From the NCBI GenBank assembly GCA_964526965.1, contig CAZGML010000006.1, forward strand, positions 1-64,000: DNA of 64,000 nt, written 5' to 3'. Origin of the DNA: UBA6265 sp964526965 (GTDB lineage Bacteria > Chloroflexota > Chloroflexia > Thermomicrobiales > UBA6265). The notes under the pieces were generated by a model. The model was not told where the DNA came from. It saw only the letters and a list, made by a program, of their open reading frames with translations, and ran no database searches. The position numbers were made by a program, and so were the translations under genes. Below, in pieces: positions 34,282 to 42,814 of the stretch (within the stretch, counting starts at the first letter, position 1; each line of letters opens with the position of its first letter).

Positions 34282-35532
34282 ATGGACGAGCAGCGCCACG
34301 ATCGGCAAAACAGCTCGGCACGGCGAGGGGTAACCCGCAAACTGGTTTCGCTTGGCGTTCTTGCAATGTCCGCTGTGCTTGTGCTCAGCGCTTGTGGTCC
34401 GGATGTCGAGAAGCCATATTCCACCGTCGATCCGGCTTCTATCACCGCCGGAGACACTCATGACCTCTACAAGCTGGTTTTCTGGCTATCACTGGTCGTC
34501 TTCGTTGGTGTGCAGTTCTCTGTCGTTTACCTTTCCTTGCGCTTCCGCCGCAAGAAGAACGAAACCCGACGACCACCCCAGATTCACGGTAACAAGCAGC
34601 TGGAGCTGATCTGGACCATTATTCCGGCCGTCGTTCTCCTTATCCTGCTGATCCCGACTCTGAACACCTTGTTCGACCACGATGCCCAGGCGCAGGAAGG
34701 CGACCTGCAGGTAGACGTATACGGCAAGCAGTGGTGGTGGGAGTTCCACCTCGGTGAAGACCAGGTTCAGAACGGTGACAGCCTGGATGTTGTAACCGCC
34801 AATGAGATCGTTATTCCGGTTGGCCGCAACACCGTCTTCAATATGTATTCGAACAACGTCATTCACAGCTTCTGGGTGCCACAGCTCACTGGTAAGCTCG
34901 ATGTGATCCCCGGGCACGTAAACAGCCTTTCCATCACACCAACTGAAACCGGCGAATTCTATGGAGAATGTGCGGAGTACTGCGGTGCCCAGCACGCCTG
35001 GATGCGCTTCAAAATCAATGTGGTGGAAGAGGACGAATTCTACAACTGGGTGAACAACTGGCGCACGAGCCCCGCTGCTTCCACGCAGGAGCAGGAAGCT
35101 GACAGCGATATCGTAGAGGCGCCGGCCATGTTCAGCGTTTGCCTCAGCTGCCACACCTTCAACGGTTTCGAGGGTGCACCCCAGCTCACCGGTATCGACG
35201 CCCCGGCGACGTTCGGACCCGACCTCACCATGATGGTGTGCCGCGAAACCTTTGCTGCAGGATTAATGGAAACAACACCGGAGAACCTCAAGCAATGGTT
35301 GTTAGACCCCGGCGCAGTGAAACCGGAAAACTACATGGCTACGCAAGTCGGGCCAGGTATGCCGGTGGATCTCACCGAGGAGCAAGCTGAAGAATTTGTG
35401 GACTTCCTCTACGCCATGGCGCCGGAAGGAGGGTGTACAGCCGCAGAAGGCTGGGACTCCTCTGGTGACGACGGAGCAGCAACTCCGCAGGCAACACCTG
35501 CGGAAGAGGAACAGGCAACACCGGCCGCCTGA
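34282..35532 (+). CDS. ctaC: Cytochrome c oxidase subunit II, lipoprotein fused to cytochrome c
   Basis: Subunit II receives electrons at the CuA centre of a caa3-type oxidase. The 416-residue protein has a lipobox (LSAC, Cys38), two membrane helices (about 63-86 and 110-131), a cupredoxin domain with CuA ligands His195, Cys230, Glu232, Cys234, His238 and Met241, and a C-terminal class I cytochrome c domain with CLSCH at 287-291 and a likely Met ligand in VGPGMPV. The aromatic electron-entry patch QWWWEF is present. The tail is Ala/Thr/Glu-rich. It has a GGGAGG site and heads the ctaCDEFG operon. Confidence 0.96.
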   Translation: MDEQRHDRQNSSARRGVTRKLVSLGVLAMSAVLVLSACGPDVEKPYSTVDPASITAGDTHDLYKLVFWLSLVVFVGVQFSVVYLSLRFRRKKNETRRPPQIHGNKQLELIWTIIPAVVLLILLIPTLNTLFDHDAQAQEGDLQVDVYGKQWWWEFHLGEDQVQNGDSLDVVTANEIVIPVGRNTVFNMYSNNVIHSFWVPQLTGKLDVIPGHVNSLSITPTETGEFYGECAEYCGAQHAWMRFKINVVEEDEFYNWVNNWRTSPAASTQEQEADSDIVEAPAMFSVCLSCHTFNGFEGAPQLTGIDAPATFGPDLTMMVCRETFAAGLMETTPENLKQWLLDPGAVKPENYMATQVGPGMPVDLTEEQAEEFVDFLYAMAPEGGCTAAEGWDSSGDDGAATPQATPAEEEQATPAA

Positions 35533-35604
35533 TAACTGGCCGCAATGGATACATCACAATCGCGGGCTCGTTAGTATTTAGTGGGCCACGGGTAGGAGCG
35601 CGAT

Positions 35605-37527
35605 ATGTCATCAATTGCACAGCCTCACGCGACGCCATCGGTGCAAACCGATGTCAGTACGCAAACTGGCAAGCAACAACGAAGCGGTGTGTGGGACTGG
35701 CTCACCACCATTGATCACAAGAAGATCGGCATCATGTATGGTGTTGCCTCTGTCTTCTTCCTTATGCTCGGTGGTCTCGAGGCGCTGATCATCCGCACCC
35801 AGCTGATCACAGACGGCAACAGCCTGATTGATGAAAAGCTCTATAACGAGCTCTTCACCATGCACGGCACCACCATGATCTTCCTGGGAGTTATGCCCCT
35901 GACGGTGGCATTCTGGAACTACGTCATGCCGTTACAAATCGGCGCACGTGACGTAGCAATGCCACGGCTGAACGCCTTCAGCTTCTGGCTGTTCCTCTCC
36001 GCAGGATTTGTGCTCAACCTGAGCTGGTTCTTCGGCGAAGCCCCGAACCAGGGTTGGTACGCCTACGCACCATTGACTGACCTGGCCTGGAACCCGACCC
36101 GTGCCGTTGACTTCTGGATCGTCGGACTTTCCATTGCCGGTATCTCTTCGATGCTGGGTGCGTTCAACTTTATCGTCACCATTCTCAATATGCGTGCGCC
36201 GGGCATGACCCTGATGCGTATGCCGATCTTTACCTGGACAACGCTGATCACCGGTATCCTGCTGATCATGGCCTTCCCGGCCATCACCATTGCGATCATC
36301 TTCCTGATGCTCGATCGCTGGCTCGGCACCAACTTCTACGTTGTAGCAGCGGGCGGTGACCCCCTGTTGTGGCAGCACCTCTTCTGGATCTTCGGTCACC
36401 CCGAGGTCTACATCATGATTCTGCCGGTCTTCGGAATTGTCTCCGAGATCGTGCCGACCTTTAGCCGCAAGCCACTCTTTGGTTACAGCATCATGGTGTA
36501 TGCAACCGCAGCCATTGCCTTCCTGGGCTTCGGCGTGTGGGCGCACCACATGTTCACCACCGGTATGGGCCCAACGGCCAACGCGGTGTTTAGTGCAACA
36601 ACCATGACCATCGCCATTCCCACCGGCGTGAAGATCTTCAACTGGCTGGGAACCATGGCGCTAGGCCAGGTGAGGTTTACCACGCCCATGATGTTCGTCG
36701 TGGGTATGGTCAGTATGTTCACTATTGGCGGTATCTCGGGTGTTATGCACTCCGTTGTGCCGATCGACGCACACCACAACGACAGCTACTTCCTTATCGC
36801 TCACTTCCACTACGTACTCTTCGGTGGATCCATGTTCGGTCTCATCGGCGGAATCTACTACTGGTTCCCGAAGATCACCGGACGCATTATGGATGAGACC
36901 GTCGGCAAGTGGAACTTCTGGCTCACGTTTATTGGCTTCAACGCCACCTTCTTCCCGATGCACTTCCTTGGCCTGGAAGGTATGCCACGCCGCTACTACA
37001 CCTACGGTGAAGGAGCCGGCTGGAACTTCTGGAACCTGGTTGTCACCATCGGCGCGTACATTCTCGGCTTCGCCATGCTGATGTTGCTCTACAACATCGG
37101 TACCAGCCTGAAGAAGGGTCGACGCGTAGGCGCCAACCCGTGGGACGCACCAACGCTGGAATGGGCTACCACCAGCCCGCCGCCGGTCTACAACTTTGCC
37201 GAGCAGCCTGAAGTCGCCAGCCGCGACCCGCTGTGGGCGGAGAAGTACGGCCATACTGGCGATGCCCCGGCGTACATTGAGAGTGAAGAGATCGTGTTCC
37301 CGCCAGACGCGGGCGACAAGATTCACCTGCCGAACCCGAGCTTCTGGCCGTTCTTCTCGGCTATTGGCATGCTGCTGATGCAGGGCGGGTTCCTGTTCGA
37401 AACCATCACACTCTTCTATCTTGGCCCGTTGGCCATTTCGATAGTGACGATGGCTGGATTGATTATGCTGCTATGGGGCATCTTCGCCTGGGCCTTTGAG
37501 CCTACCGGCGTCGAAGGCTTGCATTAG
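35605..37527 (+). CDS. ctaD: Cytochrome c oxidase subunit I
   Basis: This is the catalytic haem-copper subunit reducing oxygen to water and pumping protons. The 640-residue protein has the 12-helix core: haem a ligand in LFTMHGTTMIF, CuB ligand and cross-linked Tyr in GHPEVYIMILP, the CuB His-His in VWAHHMFTTGM, and the haem a3 ligand region HNDSYFLIAHFHYVLFGG. The glutamate of HPEVY-type A oxidases is embedded, supporting the A family. A C-terminal extension (about 560-640) carries extra hydrophobic helices. It lies 72 bases after ctaC. Confidence 0.97.
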   Translation: MSSIAQPHATPSVQTDVSTQTGKQQRSGVWDWLTTIDHKKIGIMYGVASVFFLMLGGLEALIIRTQLITDGNSLIDEKLYNELFTMHGTTMIFLGVMPLTVAFWNYVMPLQIGARDVAMPRLNAFSFWLFLSAGFVLNLSWFFGEAPNQGWYAYAPLTDLAWNPTRAVDFWIVGLSIAGISSMLGAFNFIVTILNMRAPGMTLMRMPIFTWTTLITGILLIMAFPAITIAIIFLMLDRWLGTNFYVVAAGGDPLLWQHLFWIFGHPEVYIMILPVFGIVSEIVPTFSRKPLFGYSIMVYATAAIAFLGFGVWAHHMFTTGMGPTANAVFSATTMTIAIPTGVKIFNWLGTMALGQVRFTTPMMFVVGMVSMFTIGGISGVMHSVVPIDAHHNDSYFLIAHFHYVLFGGSMFGLIGGIYYWFPKITGRIMDETVGKWNFWLTFIGFNATFFPMHFLGLEGMPRRYYTYGEGAGWNFWNLVVTIGAYILGFAMLMLLYNIGTSLKKGRRVGANPWDAPTLEWATTSPPPVYNFAEQPEVASRDPLWAEKYGHTGDAPAYIESEEIVFPPDAGDKIHLPNPSFWPFFSAIGMLLMQGGFLFETITLFYLGPLAISIVTMAGLIMLLWGIFAWAFEPTGVEGLH

Positions 37528-37547
37528 TCTGCCTGGGAGGACGAAAC

Positions 37548-38276
37548 ATGGCTCAGACACTTGACGCCAACACTGCCGCAGCCGGGCAAGGTCAAATTGA
37601 TGACCACGGCGGCGGCCATGGCCACGGAGGCGAGGGAACGGGCGTCGAAAACCGCAAGTTAATGATGTGGATGTTCCTCGCCAGTGACTGTATGTTCTTT
37701 GGTGCGCTCATCGCCACCTTCATGATCTACCGAGACCGCGCGATGGAAGTGGGCGTTGGCCCCTTCCCGCACGAGCTGATCGATATTCCGTTTACCTCCG
37801 TGAGCGCGTTTGTACTGCTCATGAGCTCGCTCACCATGGTGCTTAGCCTGGGAAGCCTGCAGAAGGGGCACATCCGCAACTCCCGCATCTGGCTCGCTGC
37901 CACGGCGATCCTTGGCCTTACCTTCCTGGGTGGCCAGGTGTTCGAGTTCACCGAGTTCTACAACGCCGGCCTCACCCTGCAGGGCAACATCTTCGGTAGC
38001 GCGTTCTTCACGCTCACCGGTTTCCACGGTATTCACGTGGGTCTTGGGGTTCTGTGGCTGGGTGCATTGCTCTTCGTGAGCCTGCGCGGTGGATTGAAAC
38101 AGGAAAACGCTGTAACGCTGGAAATCGCTGGCCTGTATTGGCACTTTGTGGATATCGTCTGGATCGTTATCTTCACACTGGTCTACCTGCTTCCATACAA
38201 CGAGGGCGATGAATCCACGAGCGAAACCGCCTCGCAGGGCATGGACATTGCACTAACGCTGTTACAGCGCTTCTAG
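37548..38276 (+). CDS. ctaE: Cytochrome c oxidase subunit III
   Basis: Subunit III stabilises the catalytic core. The 242-residue product has a His/Gly-rich N-terminus (DDHGGGHGHGGEG), about five membrane helices, and the family signatures KLMMWMFLASDCMFFGALI, FTLTGFHGIHVGLGVLWL, and LYWHFVDIVWIVIFTLVYL. It has a GGGAGG ribosome site and lies 20 bases after ctaD. The His-rich head may bind metal, which would be unusual for this subunit. Confidence 0.95.
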   Translation: MAQTLDANTAAAGQGQIDDHGGGHGHGGEGTGVENRKLMMWMFLASDCMFFGALIATFMIYRDRAMEVGVGPFPHELIDIPFTSVSAFVLLMSSLTMVLSLGSLQKGHIRNSRIWLAATAILGLTFLGGQVFEFTEFYNAGLTLQGNIFGSAFFTLTGFHGIHVGLGVLWLGALLFVSLRGGLKQENAVTLEIAGLYWHFVDIVWIVIFTLVYLLPYNEGDESTSETASQGMDIALTLLQRF

Positions 38277-38291
38277 CGGGAGGAATTAACA

Positions 38292-38660
38292 ATGGCAAGC
38301 GTACCCAGTACACACGGGCACGAGCATCACGATGATCATCCCCCACTTTCATTGTGGGTAAACATCGCGATATTCCTGGCAATCGCTACCGCTGTCGAAG
38401 TCGCTATCTATTACATCCCGGCGGTGGAAGGCATTCTGGTGCCGCTGCTGGTGGCTCTCTCGGCAGTCAAGTTCGCATTCGTTATCTGGTACTTCATGCA
38501 CCTGAAGTACGACAACAAAATCCTGGCTGGCACGTTTATCGCGGCGCTTACAGTCAGCCTCATCGTGTTTATCGCCCTTTGGGTGATCATGTACTACGAC
38601 AACCCGACAGTGTTCCACCCGAACACCAGTATTTTCGATCAAAAGCCGTCTGGTCCGTAA
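38292..38660 (+). CDS. ctaF: Cytochrome c oxidase subunit IV (CtaF type)
   Basis: The 122-residue protein has a His-rich N-terminus (HGHEHHDDHPP) and three membrane helices (about 20-38, 44-66 and 80-101), matching the small prokaryotic subunit IV family (WVNIAIFLAIATAVEVAIYYIP, then VKFAFVIWYFMHLKYDNKIL). These subunits aid assembly of the CuB site. It is 15 bases downstream of ctaE with a GGGAGG site. Confidence 0.9.
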   Translation: MASVPSTHGHEHHDDHPPLSLWVNIAIFLAIATAVEVAIYYIPAVEGILVPLLVALSAVKFAFVIWYFMHLKYDNKILAGTFIAALTVSLIVFIALWVIMYYDNPTVFHPNTSIFDQKPSGP

Positions 38661-38684
38661 CCGGGCCACAGGCTAACGGATAGA

Positions 38685-39620
38685 GTGATTTCATACATGC
38701 TGCAATCGCTGCACTTACTGCCACTCCTGCACGTAGGGGGTCCCGAGCCAATCGGGTTCCCCTACACGCACTGGATCATTGAACCCGCGGTAGCGGTGGC
38801 CATGATGATCATGACCATCGGGTATTTCCTTGTGGTTGGCCCGCTGAATCGGCGTCGTCCCGGCGTTGAGAACCGGCCAGTCACCAACGCGCAAATCCGC
38901 TGGTTCATTCTCGGACAGGTCTTCCTGCTTATTTCGCTCGGTCCGCCGCTGGACGACTGGAGTTACCACTTCTTTGCCAGTGTGCATATGGTGCAGCACT
39001 TGCTGCTGATGTTTGCCGTGGTGCCGTGCTGGATCAAGGGCACACCGCCATGGGTGTTGCGATCACTGCTGAATAACGCACTTGGTCGCTTCTTGCTTAC
39101 CAAGGCACCAAAGGTACTGCCTGGCTTTGTAATGGCCACCATGATCATCGTGCTGTGGCACTTCCCGGCGCTGTATAACCTCACACTCGAGAATCAGTTC
39201 GTCCACGCAATGCAGCACATTGCTTTCCTGGTGGCGGGGTTCCTGTTCTTCTGGCCGATTATGAGCCCATTACCGGAAGCTCCACAGCTGCCGCCGCTGC
39301 TCAAGTGCCTCTATCTCTTCCTGCAGACCCTGCCGAGCGGTATCGTTGGCGCCATGATTGTGTACGCCAGCCCCGGTTTGTACCCGCATTACGCCAAAGC
39401 GGTACAGCGGCCATTTGGCTTGAGTCTTGCTGAGGATCAGGTGCTAAGCGGCATGATTATGTGGGTTGGTATGAATACCGTTTTCCTGGCAATGATTACC
39501 GTTATCTTCCTGAAATACGCAGCCGCTGAAGAGAAGAAAGATCAGGAAGCGATTGAATCGGGTACAGCGACTACACGCATCGTGCCCGTGAAAGAGCCGA
39601 CAGGCGCTCATACCGCCTGA
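38685..39620 (+). CDS. ctaG: caa3 oxidase assembly factor CtaG
   Basis: CtaG of the caa3_CtaG family is a multi-helix membrane protein needed to assemble caa3 oxidases. The 311-residue protein has about seven helices and the family histidine motifs HMVQHLLLMF, ALWHFPALYN-like VLWHFPALYNLTLEN, and MQHIAFLVAGFLFFWPIMSP. The GTG start at 38685 is adopted, with an ATG at 38697 as alternative; ribosome sites are weak for both. It is 24 bases after the subunit IV gene. Confidence 0.9.
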   Translation: MISYMLQSLHLLPLLHVGGPEPIGFPYTHWIIEPAVAVAMMIMTIGYFLVVGPLNRRRPGVENRPVTNAQIRWFILGQVFLLISLGPPLDDWSYHFFASVHMVQHLLLMFAVVPCWIKGTPPWVLRSLLNNALGRFLLTKAPKVLPGFVMATMIIVLWHFPALYNLTLENQFVHAMQHIAFLVAGFLFFWPIMSPLPEAPQLPPLLKCLYLFLQTLPSGIVGAMIVYASPGLYPHYAKAVQRPFGLSLAEDQVLSGMIMWVGMNTVFLAMITVIFLKYAAAEEKKDQEAIESGTATTRIVPVKEPTGAHTA

Positions 39621-39641
39621 TACCCGGAAGGGGGTGCGGAC

Positions 39642-40070
39642 ATGGCAGTTCCAACACAGAACCCGCCGCCACCTTCACAAGCTGATCTGGCTGTGCAACG
39701 CATGGAAGCGGAACACAGGATGCTTGCCGATGAGCGTTTCACCGGATGGGCAGTTATCTGGACACTGTTCGGGTTCAAAATCGGCACCGTGGTGCTCATC
39801 GTCATCCTCGGTGCTCGGAACGCCGAGGCAGGTAGCGACAAGTGGTGGGCGTATATTTTGTCGACAACCTGGTACTGGTTTATCATCCCGGTCGTCGCGC
39901 TTAGCGGTATTGTCGCCTGGCGTTTACGATTGCGAAAGGCGCGCAAACAGGCCGAGAAGCTGAGACAAAGCGAGTTCTCGCTTGTGCATGACTCGGAGCT
40001 GGAACCACTTACCGAGGAAGAGAAGGCCCGGCTGCGACAGCTTAAACAGCCGGATGAGTATAGGGGTTAG
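39642..40070 (+). CDS. Uncharacterised two-helix membrane protein of the cta operon
   Basis: The 142-residue protein has two membrane helices (about 34-57 and 71-91) and a long, charged cytoplasmic C-terminal helix (RLRKARKQAEKLRQSE...EEEKARLRQLKQPDEYRG). No family is recognised. Its GAAGGGGG ribosome site and position 21 bases after ctaG make it part of the oxidase operon, so a role in oxidase assembly or regulation is plausible. There are no metal-binding motifs. Confidence 0.7.
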   Translation: MAVPTQNPPPPSQADLAVQRMEAEHRMLADERFTGWAVIWTLFGFKIGTVVLIVILGARNAEAGSDKWWAYILSTTWYWFIIPVVALSGIVAWRLRLRKARKQAEKLRQSEFSLVHDSELEPLTEEEKARLRQLKQPDEYRG

Positions 40071-40100
40071 TGCAAATGGGGAAGTCAGGGGAGAGTAGAG

Positions 40101-40733
40101 ATGAATAAGTTTCGGCAACAATACATTGATTCAGTAATCCTGCCAGTTGGGGGATTGATCAGCATCGGGATCATCATCACGCTTATAGGGCGCACATTTA
40201 TTAGCGTTTATGAAGGCGGAAATCCAGACCGGATCGACCGGCCAGAACTCTGGATCGGTGTCGGAATCCTTCTGGGCGTGATCATCCTCATGGGCCTCCT
40301 CTCCCGCCAGCCGGAAGACGCCGGCTTCCTCGGTAAGGAGGTCGCGCTCGGCGATACAGGTATGTGGGACGACTCCCTGCCACCGGTTGATCCAGGCGCC
40401 CGCACCGGTGAGCAAGGCACGACCGCCGATATCACGGAAGGCTATACGCTTTACGCCTCAAGTGGCGCGCTCGCAGTAGTGCGCGGAATCATGCCCGGCG
40501 GCGTCGATTACGGACGACGCTACAGCGGTATGATGTACGCCACCGGCATCAAGAGCGCCTCCAAGGAGCTCTGGATTCCCTTCGAAGCCGTGCTTGCCGT
40601 ATACCCAGAAACCAAATCGGCCTTCCTCGCCATGAGTGGCGACGAAACCGAAACCTTCGGCTGGACCTCCCCGCCAGAAGGCATGACCCGCGGCTTCCAG
40701 AAGCCCGTTCGCCCCGAGGACAAGATTAAGTAA
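40101..40733 (+). CDS. Uncharacterised membrane protein ending the cta operon
   Basis: The 210-residue protein has two membrane helices (about 12-36 and 50-66) and a C-terminal soluble domain of about 110 residues (ITEGYTLYASSGALAVVRGIMPGGVDYGRRYSGMMYATGIKSASKELWIPFEAVLAVYPETKSAFLAM), which looks like a small beta-barrel of the PH-like type. It has a GGGGAGAG site, and a strong terminator follows, marking the operon end. No known oxidase subunit matches. Confidence 0.7.
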   Translation: MNKFRQQYIDSVILPVGGLISIGIIITLIGRTFISVYEGGNPDRIDRPELWIGVGILLGVIILMGLLSRQPEDAGFLGKEVALGDTGMWDDSLPPVDPGARTGEQGTTADITEGYTLYASSGALAVVRGIMPGGVDYGRRYSGMMYATGIKSASKELWIPFEAVLAVYPETKSAFLAMSGDETETFGWTSPPEGMTRGFQKPVRPEDKIK

Positions 40734-40776
40734 GTCAGTGTCCGCATCGCTCCGGCGATATGATATTGAGCCAGCA

Positions 40777-40825
40777 GGTAACCCGTATCTCGCGTCATAA
40801 TGCGAGGTACGGGTTACCGCTTTTC
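40777..40825 (+). terminator. Strong terminator at the end of the cta operon
   Basis: A 17-bp stem (GGTAACCCGTATCTCGC with one G-U pair against 40802-40818) and an 8-base loop are followed by GCTTTTC. Confidence 0.85.
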
Positions 40826-40946
40826 AGGGCGCAGGGCTTCACGAAAATGGCAGAATCCTGGCCTGCGTGGCGTGCAGCTTGCGCCTGGCAGGAATTCGGG
40901 AATGATGAGACTGGCCGAAAATGTTGGTTCAAAGAGGATGATAAAC

Positions 40947-41468
40947 GTGGATAAGAGACAAGCCATCATCATCACTGGCCCGGTTGGCTCCGGCAAAACC
41001 ACTGTCATGGCAACAATCACTGAGATCCTGGAGGAGCAGAATCGCCCTTGTGCTGGCGTAGATATGGATCATCTGCGCTGGTTCTACCCAAAACAACCTG
41101 GCGATCCCTTTGGTGGAGAAGTCGGCAGGAAGAACCTCGCATTCGTTGCGGCAAACTATCGATCGATGGGAGTGTCCATCATAGCGATCGCCGATATGGT
41201 GGAGAGCGACGATGATCGCCAGAAGCTGGCAGAAGCCCTTCCAGATTTCGAGGTACATGTCGTTCGCTTGCGCGTACCACTGTCACTGGTGGAGGAGCGT
41301 CTCCGCCAGCGCGAGACCATCGATCGCCTGCCGTGGTACCTCGACCGGGCCCCGGAGTTGGAAAGCATCATGGACGCCCGCAACATCGGCGATACGGTTA
41401 TCGAAGTGGGCGAGCGCACACCCCGTGAAGTAGCGCTGGAAATCTGCCGTCGGGTGGGCATCATGTAA
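40947..41468 (+). CDS. P-loop kinase-like protein (AAA/nucleoside-kinase fold)
   Basis: The protein starts with a Walker A motif GPVGSGKTT within the first 20 residues (IIITGPVGSGKTTVMATITEILEEQ), followed by DMDHLRWFYP, AIADMVESDDD, and an Arg-rich lid region (VPLSLVEERLRQRETIDRLPWYLDRAPELE). This is the layout of small-molecule kinases such as adenylylsulfate or chloramphenicol phosphotransferase-like enzymes. The GTG at 40947 is preferred because AGAGGA lies eight bases upstream; an ATG at 40938 is also possible. The phosphate acceptor is unknown. Confidence 0.7.
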   Translation: MDKRQAIIITGPVGSGKTTVMATITEILEEQNRPCAGVDMDHLRWFYPKQPGDPFGGEVGRKNLAFVAANYRSMGVSIIAIADMVESDDDRQKLAEALPDFEVHVVRLRVPLSLVEERLRQRETIDRLPWYLDRAPELESIMDARNIGDTVIEVGERTPREVALEICRRVGIM

Positions 41469-41517
41469 CGCCCACCTTAGGTAGTAGCATCGTAACGAAC
41501 CCGGAAACTGGTATGAG

Positions 41518-41850
41518 CTAAAGCGTCAGACTATCCAGGAACTGCTGCAAGTGCTGCAGGCGCCCGGGAGTCAGGCTAAACCATGCCCACTTGCCTCGCT
41601 GCTCCCGCGTAAGGATGCCTGCCTCCGTAAGTCGCTTGAGGTGATGCGAGGCCGTGGACTGTGAGATCCCCAGGGCGTCCGGAAAATCACACGCGCAAAC
41701 GGCATTCCCACCACGCGAAATGAGGATACGCAGAATACTGAGTCGCATCGGCTCTGCCAATACCTTGAGCAACTGGGCATATTCCATCAACGCCTCGTCT
41801 GGCGCGTACGGTGCAACTTGTGGAACTGGGCGAGACGTCAGTGTTTTCAT
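41518..41850 (-). CDS. arsR: ArsR-family arsenic-responsive repressor
   Basis: The 110-residue protein is a winged-helix repressor with the recognition region ALGISQSTASHHLKRLTEAGIL. Cys52 and Cys54 in VCACDF occupy the position of the classical arsenite-binding ELCVCDL motif, so it should release DNA on binding As(III) or Sb(III). It is divergent from arsM-acr3, with its probable operator in the 107-base spacer. A third conserved Cys near the motif is absent, as in some members. Confidence 0.9.
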   Translation of the reverse strand: MKTLTSRPVPQVAPYAPDEALMEYAQLLKVLAEPMRLSILRILISRGGNAVCACDFPDALGISQSTASHHLKRLTEAGILTREQRGKWAWFSLTPGRLQHLQQFLDSLTL

Positions 41851-41909
41851 GCCAATCAGTATGCCACATATTGACGTTCATCGATATGAGATGTTACTCT
41901 CCTGCCAAA

Positions 41910-41927
41910 TATCGATGATTGTCGATA
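41910..41927. promoter_or_regulatory. Probable ArsR operator in the ars divergent promoter
   Basis: TATCGA-N6-TCGATA is a perfect dyad. A second CATCGATAT copy at 41879-41887 is inverted relative to ATATCGATG at 41909-41917. TTGACG at 41871-41876 may be the -35 element of arsM. Confidence 0.6.
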
Positions 41928-41957
41928 CGAGTCGCATACCCTGGAAGGATACGAGTC

Positions 41958-42812
41958 ATGAGCGCCAGCCAAAATCCAAAGCTCGATGCTGTTCGCGATC
42001 GTTATGCGCGTGCCGCTCGAGCAGTGGGAACTGCCACTGACACCAAATGTTGTAACATCCAGCCTGATCCCATCACTGGTAACCTGTACTCTGCAGAGGA
42101 AACTGGCCTCGTGCCGATGGATGCGATCTCCGGCTCCCTCGGATGCGGTAACCCTACCGCCCTGGCGGAACTGCATGAGGGCGAAATCGTGCTGGATCTC
42201 GGTAGCGGGGGCGGAATTGATGTCCTGCTCAGTGCGCGCCGGGTCGGCTCCACCGGCCACGCCTACGGTGTTGATATGACCGACGAAATGCTTGCCCTCG
42301 CGGAGAAGAACAAGAGAGAGGCCGGCGCGGAAAACGTCACCTTCCTCAAGGGAAGCGTCGAAAACGTCCCACTTGAAGACCAGGCAGTGGATGTCATTAT
42401 TTCCAACTGTGTGATCAACCTCGCTGTCGAGAAGTCGGTGGTGCTGCGTGAGGCTTTCCGGCTCCTCAAGCCCGGTGGGCGGTTCGCAGTGAGCGATGTA
42501 GTCTCCCGTGGCCAACTGCCGGAGGATCTTCGCCACGATATGGAGGCTTGGGTCGGCTGCATTGCAGGAGCGCTGGAAGAGAACGAGTTCCGATCGCTGC
42601 TTGCCGAGGCAGGATTTGAAGATATCGAGATTCAGGAAACACGGCTCTATGATCCTCGCGAACTTGCCAGTGCTGCCGGCAATGGCGAGCAGGCGTGCTG
42701 CTCTGGTGGCGAGTCCGGGCCCGTAGCGTGGGATGGCTCTGCCCTGGACCGGTATGAGAAGAGCGGTGGACAGTTATTGAGCGCCTTTATACGCGCTCGC
42801 AAGCCGGAGTAG
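41958..42812 (+). CDS. arsM: Arsenite S-adenosylmethionine methyltransferase
   Basis: ArsM methylates As(III) with SAM, giving methylarsenicals. The 284-residue protein has the SAM-binding motif VLDLGSGGGIDVLLSARRVG, the acid loop YGVDMTDEM, and arsenic-binding cysteines: a vicinal Cys31-Cys32, Cys63 in SLGCGNP, Cys151 in ISNCVINL, and Cys201 in WVGCIAGAL. The last two are 50 residues apart, as in characterised ArsM. A C-terminal CC pair is also present. The start is supported by GGAAGGA eight bases upstream. Confidence 0.94.
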   Translation: MSASQNPKLDAVRDRYARAARAVGTATDTKCCNIQPDPITGNLYSAEETGLVPMDAISGSLGCGNPTALAELHEGEIVLDLGSGGGIDVLLSARRVGSTGHAYGVDMTDEMLALAEKNKREAGAENVTFLKGSVENVPLEDQAVDVIISNCVINLAVEKSVVLREAFRLLKPGGRFAVSDVVSRGQLPEDLRHDMEAWVGCIAGALEENEFRSLLAEAGFEDIEIQETRLYDPRELASAAGNGEQACCSGGESGPVAWDGSALDRYEKSGGQLLSAFIRARKPE

Positions 42813-42814
42813 AC

